The position numbers and the translations under genes were made by a program. Of a stretch of 64,000 nt of DNA, positions 54,562 through 62,552 are shown one piece after another (the first letter of the stretch is position 1; the number at the start of each line of letters is the position of its first letter). The stretch is from positions 248,001 through 312,000 of the forward strand of contig JBEULC010000001.1 of the NCBI GenBank assembly GCA_045504435.1. Direction: 5' to 3'. A model generated the notes under the pieces. It ran no database searches, was not told the origin of the DNA, and saw only the letters and a program-made list of their open reading frames with translations. The DNA comes from JBEULC01 sp045504435. GTDB lineage: Bacteria; Pseudomonadota; Alphaproteobacteria; WRAU01; Hepatincolaceae.

Positions 54562-55086
54562 TTAAGTTTTTTTGTTGATATTTCTAAACATTGCCTCTAC
54601 TTCTTCAATTTTATCAAATTGATTTTCTATTACAAAGTCAAGCAGTGGGATTATTTTTATATGCAAATTTTTGCCAATAACATGTCTAAAAAAGCCGGCA
54701 TTGTTTTTTAAAGCTTTTAACAATATCTTATTATTATCTTTATTAAGCAAATTATCCTTATCCCTTATTTCTTGGGTATTTTGTTGCTTTGATAAATCTG
54801 ATGCTACAAGTAAATTAATTCCTCTAGCTAAATCTTCCTCCTCAAAAATTTCCTTTTTTTGATAAGAAGTATTTATCCAAGGGAATACATAAACCTTGGC
54901 ATGAGACAAATCAGGGCTTACCACAACTTCACTAATAATGATAATTTTATCAAATAATATAGGATCTTTAATTTGGGTTTTAGTAAAGAGATCAGATAAA
55001 ATATTCTTAATCTCTTTCCCTACACGCATTGGTCGATTAGAACGCTCACGACCACTTTTGATAATTTCCTTATTAAAATCTTTCAT
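54562..55086 (-). CDS. rbfA: Ribosome-binding factor A
   Basis: Cold-shock and maturation factor for the 30S subunit. The 174-residue protein is longer than the usual about 120. The family fold starts RPMRVGKEIKNILSDLF and has ISEVVVSPDLSHAKVYVFPW. A Lys/Asn-rich insert (about 85-125) lies before the conserved FFRHVIGKNLHIKIIPLLDF. It starts two bases after infB. Confidence 0.93.
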   Translation of the reverse strand: MKDFNKEIIKSGRERSNRPMRVGKEIKNILSDLFTKTQIKDPILFDKIIIISEVVVSPDLSHAKVYVFPWINTSYQKKEIFEEEDLARGINLLVASDLSKQQNTQEIRDKDNLLNKDNNKILLKALKNNAGFFRHVIGKNLHIKIIPLLDFVIENQFDKIEEVEAMFRNINKKT

Positions 55087-55088
55087 AA

Positions 55089-57728
55089 TTAATCTACTGT
55101 ATGTCTTATTTCCAATTTTTCATAGCATTCTATTAAATCACTAACTTTAATATCGTTATAGTTGTCAAAAGCTACACCGCATTCAAAGCCTTGCTTAACT
55201 TGCTTTACATCATCTTTAAAGCGCTTTAATTGTGATAAAGTGCCTTCGTGCACCACAAGGTTGTTCCTTAATAAGCGGGCAAATGCAGCCCTTTTAATTA
55301 TTCCCTCTGTGATAAAGCAACCTGCAATATTACCTACTTTAGTAATATTAAAGATTTCTCTTACTTCTGCATACCCAATAATATTTTCCACAATTTCAGG
55401 ATCTAACAGGCCTGATAAAATTGATTTCACATCATCAATTAAATTATAAATAATAGAATGATAGCGAATATCAATACCTTCTTTTTTCGCTATTTCACGC
55501 GCCTTAGAATTAGCTCTAGCATTAAATCCCACAATTACCGCTTTACCTGCTTTAGAAAGCATAATATCTGATTCTGTGATTTCACCCACTCCTGAGTGGA
55601 TAATTCTAACAGTTACATCTTTATGAATGATTTTTTTCAAAGAGCTCATAATCGCTTCTACTGATCCTTGGGCATCTGCTTTTAATATTATAGCTAAAGT
55701 TTTTACATCAAAATTATTTTGGCTTAAAAGCTCCTTAAGAGTTGTAGCTTTACCATTTAAAGATTTTTCTTTCAATTTAGTCATTCTATAAGTGGATAGT
55801 TCTTGGGCTTTGAGCTCACTACCTACTACAACAAAGCTATCTCCTGTTTCCACAATACCATCAAAGCCAGAAATTTCCACAGGCATACTAGGAGTAGCTA
55901 TTTTAATCCTCTCACCTTTATCATTAATCATTACCTTTATTTTACCTACTTGGGTACCACAAACAAAAATATCTCCAATTCTTACTGTGCCCCGTTCTAC
56001 TAAAATGGTTGCTACTACACCAAAGCCTTTTTCCACCCGCACTTCTACCACATTAGCTTTACCAGGAACTTTAATATTGGCTTTAAGATTAAGCACTTCA
56101 GCTTGTAATAAAATAGCTTCTAGTAGTTTATCTATACCTACGTTGCTTTTTGCAGAAATTTCCACACAAAGACAATCTCCACCTAATTCTTCAACCACCA
56201 CATTATGTTGTAAAAGTTCAGTTTTTACTTTTTGAGGGTTTTTGTCAGGTTTATCTATTTTATTAATGGCAATTATCATCGGTACTTTAGCATCCCGAGC
56301 ATGATTAATTGCTTCAATAGTTTGAGTTTTAACCCCATCATCAGCAGCCACCACTAATACCACAATATTAGTTACCTTTGCACCTCTTGATCTAATTTGA
56401 CTAAAGGCTTCATGTCCTGGAGTATCTAAAAATGTAATCATCTTGCCATTTGATGCTTTAACTTGATAAGCACCTATATGCTGAGTTATACCCCCTGATT
56501 CTGTACTAACCACACTGGTTTTTCTCATCACGTCTAATAAAGTAGTTTTACCATGATCCACGTGCCCCATAATAGTAACAACTGGAGGAATATCTACTAA
56601 ATCTTCCTCGTTATCTTTAAAATTTAAAAATTCTTCTTCAATTAAAGAGGAGTTGATTACAATTGGATTTTGCCCTAATTCTGCAATTACTAGTTCAGCA
56701 GTTTCCATATCTAATATACTTTCAGGTTTTACGAAAATTCCAGATTTTTCTAAAGCTCTAATTAAAATATTAGATTTTTCTGCCATTTTCGCCGCTAAAT
56801 CTTGCACCATAATAGGTTTAGATATTTCTATGTCTTTAGCTACTTTTGATCTATTTGCAGCATGAGAAGATTTCTTTTTACTTTTGCGTTTGGCCACATA
56901 AACAAATTTTGGCTTCTTTTCTTCTACTTCCTCTTCTTCTACTTCTTCCTCATCTAGGTTTTCTTCACTATCAAAAGTAATATTATAAGTATTTCTCCAA
57001 TTGGTGGCGCTATTAACTTTTCTCTTGTCCACGGATTCTAATAAAGATTTTTTCTTATTCTTTTTAATTAGCTCTTCTTCATCTAATTGAGCTTGGGAAA
57101 GTTCCTTACCACCTTTTGTTGGCACAGGTTTAAAAGGGACAAATTTACCTTCAGATCCCTGAGGTGCTGGTTTATTTACAGCAGTATCTTCAGTATTTAG
57201 GGCAGATTTTACTCCAGCTTTATCCTGAGAAACATTTGCAGATGAAAGCATAGGGACATACGGCTCTTGACTTACAATATTAAAAGAAGATAATCCTACA
57301 TCTACCTTAGCTTCATTAATATTTGAGTTATTATTTTCTAATACTTTTTGCCTTAAGATTTTTTCATCTTCAGTTAATTTACCCTTTAAACTATTTTCTG
57401 CTTCTTTTTTTATGTGATCTTTAGAAGAAGGATTTTCAGAATCTTCAGCTTGTACTGTGTGAGAATTAATTACAATAACAGGCTCTTCCACCCTCTTTTT
57501 GCCACGAATCTCCACAGTTACTAATCGCCCTTTTATTCTCTTCTCTTTGCTTTCTAAAGCTTTCAGAATATCAGTATCTTTTAGAGAAGATCCTAAAGAG
57601 AGTGTTTTTCTTGGTGAGCCCTCCTCTAATGAGGTTTTGGCTTTAACTTCCGTTGGATCTTTTTTTTCATCTTGTTGATCTGATAGATTGTTTTTATCTA
57701 CTACTTTATCTTCTACCATTCCATCCAT
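55089..57728 (-). CDS. infB: Translation initiation factor IF-2
   Basis: GTPase that brings formyl-methionyl-tRNA to the ribosome. The 879-residue protein has a long, charged N-terminal region (1-300), an IF2_N-like segment (about 303-350), and the G domain with GHVDHGKT at 388-395, DTPGHEAF and NKIDKP. Beta-barrel and C-terminal domains II-IV follow, with GFECGVAF near the end. ATG 57719 is an alternative start with GGATGGA before it. It follows nusA by 18 bases with no ylxR gene between. Confidence 0.97.
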   Translation of the reverse strand: MDGMVEDKVVDKNNLSDQQDEKKDPTEVKAKTSLEEGSPRKTLSLGSSLKDTDILKALESKEKRIKGRLVTVEIRGKKRVEEPVIVINSHTVQAEDSENPSSKDHIKKEAENSLKGKLTEDEKILRQKVLENNNSNINEAKVDVGLSSFNIVSQEPYVPMLSSANVSQDKAGVKSALNTEDTAVNKPAPQGSEGKFVPFKPVPTKGGKELSQAQLDEEELIKKNKKKSLLESVDKRKVNSATNWRNTYNITFDSEENLDEEEVEEEEVEEKKPKFVYVAKRKSKKKSSHAANRSKVAKDIEISKPIMVQDLAAKMAEKSNILIRALEKSGIFVKPESILDMETAELVIAELGQNPIVINSSLIEEEFLNFKDNEEDLVDIPPVVTIMGHVDHGKTTLLDVMRKTSVVSTESGGITQHIGAYQVKASNGKMITFLDTPGHEAFSQIRSRGAKVTNIVVLVVAADDGVKTQTIEAINHARDAKVPMIIAINKIDKPDKNPQKVKTELLQHNVVVEELGGDCLCVEISAKSNVGIDKLLEAILLQAEVLNLKANIKVPGKANVVEVRVEKGFGVVATILVERGTVRIGDIFVCGTQVGKIKVMINDKGERIKIATPSMPVEISGFDGIVETGDSFVVVGSELKAQELSTYRMTKLKEKSLNGKATTLKELLSQNNFDVKTLAIILKADAQGSVEAIMSSLKKIIHKDVTVRIIHSGVGEITESDIMLSKAGKAVIVGFNARANSKAREIAKKEGIDIRYHSIIYNLIDDVKSILSGLLDPEIVENIIGYAEVREIFNITKVGNIAGCFITEGIIKRAAFARLLRNNLVVHEGTLSQLKRFKDDVKQVKQGFECGVAFDNYNDIKVSDLIECYEKLEIRHTVD

Positions 57729-57746
57729 CCATATTTGTAAATTAAT

Positions 57747-59264
57747 TTATTCCCAAGATTTTCTTGCTAATAAAATTAAACTTTCTGCTTCAGCTTGATT
57801 AATTAAGCCTTTAGGTAAAATATCAATTAAGTCATATACTGACAAATCTGCTAAATCTTCCATGGTTTTTATACTATTTTTAGCTAAAATTAGTAGAGTT
57901 TCGTTATTTAATTTTTCTATATTCATTAGCTCTTTACTAACTCCTAGCTCTGTTAGCTCTAACGCTGATTTCTTAGCTTGGCCAGCTAAATATTCCTTAC
58001 CTCTGCTTTTGAGCTCTTCTATAATATCATCATTAAAAGCCTGGATAGTTTTTAGTGCTGCACTATCTGCCTCCACAATGTCTTCTACTGTATTAAAACC
58101 TTCAATAATCAATAGGTGTGAAATTACATCATCCACATCTAAAGCCTCTTTAAAGTATTTGGTTTTTTCTTGAGTATCTTTTTGACGTTTTTCTTTTTCT
58201 GCTTCTTCTCCCATAAGATCAATATTCCAGCCGATTAATTTAGAAATCAAATTAATATTTTGGCCTCTTCTACCAATAGCTAAACTAAGATTTTCACTTT
58301 TAAGCACTATCTCAATAACCTTTTTGCTTTCATCTACTATAACTTTAAGTACTTCAGAAGGATGAAAAGCATTAATAACAAAAGTCGCAATGCTATCTGA
58401 CCATTGGATAAGATCAATCTTCTCTCCTTTAATTTCAGATAATACACCTTGAATTTTGGAGCCTTTAAACCCTACACACGCCCCTACTGGTTCAAGGGAT
58501 GGATCTTTAGAATAAACTGCCATTTTAGTTCTTGAGCCTGCATCTCTGGCGATAGCTTTAATTTCAATTATTCCTTCATAAATTTCAGGAATTTCTTGAA
58601 CAAAAAGTTTAGCGATAAAGTCAGGATGAGTTCTGGAAATAAAGATTTGTGATGCCTTTAAATCTCTTTTCACATCTATAACTAATGCTCTGATTCTATT
58701 TCCAACTTCTAAAATCTCCCTAGGAATAGAATTATCCCTACGTAAAAAAGCCTCAGCTTTATTAGTTAATTCTACAAAAAAGTTACCCATTTCCACACGT
58801 CTAACTACACCACTTACAATTTCCCCTATTTTATCTTTATAAGATTGATATTCTCTTTCTTTTTCCGCCTCTTTAACTTTATGAGTTATTACCTGACGAA
58901 AAGATTGTACATATCCCCTATCAAAATTTACTGTTGGCAAAACTTCAGTAATCTCATCGCCTAGCTCCACCGTATCCCCTCTTTGTTTAGCTTGCTCAAG
59001 AGTAATTTCATAATAAGGATTTTCTACCTCCTCTACTACTGATAAAACCTTATGAATCACAATAGCGCCATTATTTCTGTTAATTTTAGCTCTAATATTA
59101 TAAAGCATCCCATACTTGCTATTAGCTATTTTTTTAATAGCCATTTCCATTGCTTCAAAAACTTCTTCAATAGCCACCCCTTTATCTTTAGCTACAACCT
59201 CTATAATATCCAATAATTCTGGGCGAGCTTGTAATTCAAGATTTTTTTCATTTGTTTTTAGCAT
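57747..59264 (-). CDS. nusA: Transcription termination/antitermination protein NusA
   Basis: Binds RNA polymerase and controls pausing, termination and antitermination. The 505-residue protein has the N-terminal polymerase-binding domain, an S1 domain (about 135-200, GEIVSGVVRRVEMGNFFVEL), two KH domains with DPSLEPVGACVGFKGSKIQG and LAIGRRGQNINLISKL, and C-terminal helix-hairpin-helix repeats as in alphaproteobacteria. It overlaps the end of rimP by 17 bases. Confidence 0.97.
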   Translation of the reverse strand: MLKTNEKNLELQARPELLDIIEVVAKDKGVAIEEVFEAMEMAIKKIANSKYGMLYNIRAKINRNNGAIVIHKVLSVVEEVENPYYEITLEQAKQRGDTVELGDEITEVLPTVNFDRGYVQSFRQVITHKVKEAEKEREYQSYKDKIGEIVSGVVRRVEMGNFFVELTNKAEAFLRRDNSIPREILEVGNRIRALVIDVKRDLKASQIFISRTHPDFIAKLFVQEIPEIYEGIIEIKAIARDAGSRTKMAVYSKDPSLEPVGACVGFKGSKIQGVLSEIKGEKIDLIQWSDSIATFVINAFHPSEVLKVIVDESKKVIEIVLKSENLSLAIGRRGQNINLISKLIGWNIDLMGEEAEKEKRQKDTQEKTKYFKEALDVDDVISHLLIIEGFNTVEDIVEADSAALKTIQAFNDDIIEELKSRGKEYLAGQAKKSALELTELGVSKELMNIEKLNNETLLILAKNSIKTMEDLADLSVYDLIDILPKGLINQAEAESLILLARKSWE

Positions 59265-59775
59265 TTTTACTCCTACTGTGGTCCTCTAATCTAATTAGCT
59301 CTAAGCTTGCTTTATCGATTAATTCAAACTCAATTAAAATTTCTTTTTCTTCTTTAGTAGTTTCGTTGTTGATAATTATTTTAATTTTACTTTCTTTACC
59401 ACTACTATTTTCTAGACCCTTTAAATACCCTTTAAAATTTTTCTGACCATCTAAGGGTAGTTTAGTTTTTAAGATGATGTTGTTGTTTTTAAATCTCTCA
59501 TAATCTTCTTTTTTAACTAAAAGTCTATTTATACCACAGGAGCTAATTTCCAATCTGTAACTGCTAGTAATTAAATTAGATACATCTAATAGTACCGCTA
59601 TCGCTTTACTAAAATTAGCACAATCATCTAAAGTAGCCGATTCTCCTGTGGTTTTTTCAATCATAATCTGTAAAATGCCTTGATTATCTAACATTTTAAT
59701 CAGAACAATCTCTAAACCCTGTTCTTTTGCCACCTCTTGGATGAGCTCTAATACTTTTGTTTCCAAAATATTCAT
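59248..59775 (-). CDS. rimP: Ribosome maturation factor RimP
   Basis: Assists maturation of the 30S subunit. The 175-residue protein has the N-terminal alpha-beta domain ending in YRLEISSCGINRLLVKKEDY, the family's best-conserved segment (usually VSSPGxDRPL). The Ser-Cys-Gly in place of Ser-Pro-Gly is unusual. A C-terminal Sm-like domain follows. It opens the nusA operon; a terminator for trmB lies 56 bases upstream. Confidence 0.9.
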   Translation of the reverse strand: MNILETKVLELIQEVAKEQGLEIVLIKMLDNQGILQIMIEKTTGESATLDDCANFSKAIAVLLDVSNLITSSYRLEISSCGINRLLVKKEDYERFKNNNIILKTKLPLDGQKNFKGYLKGLENSSGKESKIKIIINNETTKEEKEILIEFELIDKASLELIRLEDHSRSKNAKNK

Positions 59776-59830
59776 AAACTTGCTCTTTGCTTAAATATAG
59801 CCCATAAATATGATTATCTAAATATAGTTG

Positions 59831-59859
59831 AAAAAAAAGACGGATAAACCGCCTTTTTT
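59831..59859 (-). terminator. Rho-independent terminator after trmB
   Basis: On the minus strand GGCGG and CCGTC form a five-pair stem (one G-U) with loop TTTAT, extended by A-U pairs, and followed by eight T. It separates metK-trmB from the rimP-nusA-infB operon. A T6 run on the other side means it may act in both directions. Confidence 0.8.
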
Positions 59860-59927
59860 CGCTTACTTCAATATTCTTATTATAAAAATAATATTACATT
59901 TTCTGCTAATATGCAACATACAAGTTA

Positions 59928-60722
59928 TTAAAACTCTTCTTTGTAATTAATTGCTTGCAGATAAAAGATCTTTTTACCTAACATTAAAGCTTTTTGTTTA
60001 TAGCGGGTCTGGATTTTCTCTAGCTCTTTCATAAATTCTATAGATTTATTACCAAGTTCCCTAAAATTATGTGAAGATTGCATATGCTCTAAACTCCATT
60101 GAGCATATGCTTCATGATCTGAAACAAAAATCAAACTACCCTGGGGTTTTAAAATCCTAGAAAACTTTATTAAATTAAGCGGATTAATTAACCGCCGCTT
60201 ATTATGCTTTTTTTTGTGCCAAGGATCAGGAAATAAAATATAAATATTATCAAAGATATTATTGGGAAATAAATCAAGTAAATCATGAATATTTTCATGA
60301 TAAATTTTAAGATTAGGCAAAGGGGAAGTCGCTAGTTTATCTAATAAATTAGCCACTCCATTTGCAAATACCTCAACTCCTAAATAAAAATCTTGCGGAT
60401 AATTAGTAGCACTTGAAAATATAAAATCGCCAGAACCAAATCCAATTTCTAAATTTATATTTTTATAATCCTTTAGACAAGAATAAAAATTATTAGTTAG
60501 CTTATTTGCCGAATTGTAAGAATCATTTTCACTTTGCCTATTAGGTTCTAAGGCCATAAAGATAGAAAGTGGTAAGGCATAAAGGGGAAGTAATTCCTCT
60601 AAAACGCTTTTTAGTTTAACACTTAAGCGGCCTTTTTTTCTACCATAAAAGCTGATAGTAGAATCTTTGAAACTGTCTTGTTTTATAATATTCATCGAAA
60701 TACGCCATTTACCTATCAACAT
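59928..60722 (-). CDS. trmB: tRNA (guanine-N7-)-methyltransferase
   Basis: Methylates G46 of tRNAs with SAM, which the adjacent metK makes. The 264-residue protein has the SAM motif EIGFGSGDFIF and the family signature LFPDPWHKKKHNKRR, followed by INPLNLIKFSRILKPQGSL. ATG 60695 (MNIIKQDS) is an alternative start. It begins five bases after metK on the same strand, a conserved alphaproteobacterial pair. Confidence 0.95.
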   Translation of the reverse strand: MLIGKWRISMNIIKQDSFKDSTISFYGRKKGRLSVKLKSVLEELLPLYALPLSIFMALEPNRQSENDSYNSANKLTNNFYSCLKDYKNINLEIGFGSGDFIFSSATNYPQDFYLGVEVFANGVANLLDKLATSPLPNLKIYHENIHDLLDLFPNNIFDNIYILFPDPWHKKKHNKRRLINPLNLIKFSRILKPQGSLIFVSDHEAYAQWSLEHMQSSHNFRELGNKSIEFMKELEKIQTRYKQKALMLGKKIFYLQAINYKEEF

Positions 60723-60727
60723 TTATT

Positions 60728-61945
60728 TTATAGCTTAAAATGTTTTTTAAGACTATCCACCAAATCTAGTTTTTCCCAAGGGAAGAAATTTTGATAAGGC
60801 TCAATACCAAAATGACCATAAGTAGCAGTTGGGCGATAAATTGGAGCATTAAGTTTTAGATGGGTTCTGATTCCTTTTGGTGATAAATCTACCAATTGTT
60901 GGATTAATTGCTCTATTTCTACCTCATTAATATTGCTACTATTATGGCAATTAACATATAATGAAAGGGGTTTAGCTACCCCTATGGCATAAGATAATTG
61001 AATTGTACATTTATCTGCTAATCCTGCAGCTACAATATTTTTAGCGAGATACCTAGCTACATATGCTCCTGATCTATCCACTTTAGTTGGATCTTTCCCT
61101 GAAAAAGCCCCGCCTCCGTGTGGCGCTACTCCACCGTAGCTATCTACAATAATTTTTCTACCCGTTAATCCCGTATCTCCATCTGGACCACCAACTACAA
61201 ATCTACCTGTAGGATTAATATATACAATATGCGAATCACTAAGGATAATTTCTCTATCCTTAGGATTAATGATTATTTTCTCTGGATTATATAAGATATT
61301 AGGGAAAACTTCCGCCAAAACAGGCAAAATTGCATCTCTAACTTGTTCTTGGTTCATATTTTCTTCATGCTGATGGGAGACCACAATAGTATGGACTCTT
61401 TTTGGCTTATAGTTTTCATACTCAAGTGTTACCTGACTTTTTGCATCCGGCAATAAGCCCTTAATCTGCTTGGCTTTCCTTCTTAAACTTAACTCATATA
61501 ATATTTTATGAGCATAATGCAAGGTAGCGGGCATAAAAGTTGAAGTTTCTTTACAAGCATACCCAAACATTAATCCTTGATCGCCTGCCCCTTCTTCCTT
61601 ATTTGCTGTAGCATCAACCCCTACTGCAATATCCTCGGACTGGCCATGAATATAATTATCGATTTTTAAGCTTCTATAATCGAATCCTTTTTGAGTATAT
61701 CCGATATCCTTAATGGTTTCTCTTGCTACCTTATTTAGATCCTCTAGAGTAAACCTTATATTAGTTTTAACTTCACCTGCCAAAACAACCTGATTAGTGG
61801 TTACTAGGGTTTCAATGGCAACACGAGCCTCTGGATCCTGACTTAAAAAATAATCTAAAATACTATCTGAAATTTGATCAGCTATTTTATCAGGGTGCCC
61901 TTCAGACACAGATTCACTAGTGAATAAAAAATCCTTTCTCAGCAT
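60728..61945 (-). CDS. metK: S-adenosylmethionine synthase
   Basis: Makes SAM from methionine and ATP. The 405-residue protein has SEGHPDKIADQISD, the Mg/K-binding GAGDQGLMFGYA, GGPDGDTGLTGRKIIVD and GGGAFSGKDPTKVDRSGAY, all canonical. The presence of an intact copy is notable, because some Rickettsia have a degraded metK and import SAM. A 14-bp direct repeat and a palindrome lie 32-64 bases upstream. Confidence 0.98.
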   Translation of the reverse strand: MLRKDFLFTSESVSEGHPDKIADQISDSILDYFLSQDPEARVAIETLVTTNQVVLAGEVKTNIRFTLEDLNKVARETIKDIGYTQKGFDYRSLKIDNYIHGQSEDIAVGVDATANKEEGAGDQGLMFGYACKETSTFMPATLHYAHKILYELSLRRKAKQIKGLLPDAKSQVTLEYENYKPKRVHTIVVSHQHEENMNQEQVRDAILPVLAEVFPNILYNPEKIIINPKDREIILSDSHIVYINPTGRFVVGGPDGDTGLTGRKIIVDSYGGVAPHGGGAFSGKDPTKVDRSGAYVARYLAKNIVAAGLADKCTIQLSYAIGVAKPLSLYVNCHNSSNINEVEIEQLIQQLVDLSPKGIRTHLKLNAPIYRPTATYGHFGIEPYQNFFPWEKLDLVDSLKKHFKL

Positions 61946-61976
61946 TTGCTATTCCCCTTTCATAAAAAAATTAATT

Positions 61977-62009
61977 AATAACATACTAGTCAAATAACAT
62001 ACTAGTATG
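61977..62009. repeat. Direct repeat plus 12-bp palindrome upstream of metK
   Basis: AATAACATACTAGT occurs twice, at 61977-61990 and 61993-62006, with start points 16 bases apart. The second copy continues into the perfect palindrome CATACTAGTATG (61998-62009). Spacing and position just before metK and just after the Xre gene make it a candidate operator. Confidence 0.5.
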
Positions 62010-62129
62010 AATTTATACATATCGCTGTCGTAAAAATATATAGCAATACTTAGGCAACAAAAAGTTGATTATTATTACTATACACTATTTTATTTGTAGA
62101 TCTAAAGAATCTAATGCTTACTTTAAAAG

Positions 62130-62552
62130 TTAACTACTTTTTTCATTAATAGTATTAGATTCGCTTAAGGATTTCATTAAATCAATAATTAATTTCCTTT
62201 TGCTCGGAGATTTTATCTTCTTATACCCATGTATAAGAAAGATTATTTCATCTGCGTCTTCTTTATTTTCCGCCACTTTATAAGTGAAACTTTGTTCTTT
62301 CGTACCGTAATCCATATTTTGAAAGAAATAGGAGGGCTTAACCTTAAGAATTTTGCAAAATTCATATAACCTGCTTACTCCTATACGATTAGTACCTTTT
62401 TCATACTTTTGGATTTGCTGAAAAGTGATTCCCACATTCTCAGCCAAATATTTTTGGCTGAGACCAAGTTCTAATCTCCTAAATTTTAATTGTTCCCCCG
62501 CATAGAGGTCTACATCTTTTGAAGATCTACTGCTGATGCTATTAGTGCTCAA
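62130..62552 (-). CDS. Xre-family helix-turn-helix regulator
   Basis: A 140-residue DNA-binding protein. The HTH_3 domain covers about residues 20-75 with LKFRRLELGLSQKYLAENVG and FQQIQKYEKGTNRIGVSRLY. The C-terminal half is helical and basic (KKIKSPSKRKLIIDLMKSLS). A gene of this type lies between lnt and metK in many alphaproteobacteria; targets are generally not known. Its start overlaps the end of lnt by 11 bases. The repeat and palindrome downstream (61977-62009) are possible binding sites. Confidence 0.9.
   Translation of the reverse strand: MSTNSISSRSSKDVDLYAGEQLKFRRLELGLSQKYLAENVGITFQQIQKYEKGTNRIGVSRLYEFCKILKVKPSYFFQNMDYGTKEQSFTYKVAENKEDADEIIFLIHGYKKIKSPSKRKLIIDLMKSLSESNTINEKSS

Noticed and set aside
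61946..62129. SAM riboswitch in the metK leader
   Set aside because: I could not fold the leader into a SAM-I or SAM-II pattern; the direct repeat and palindrome look more like a protein operator.
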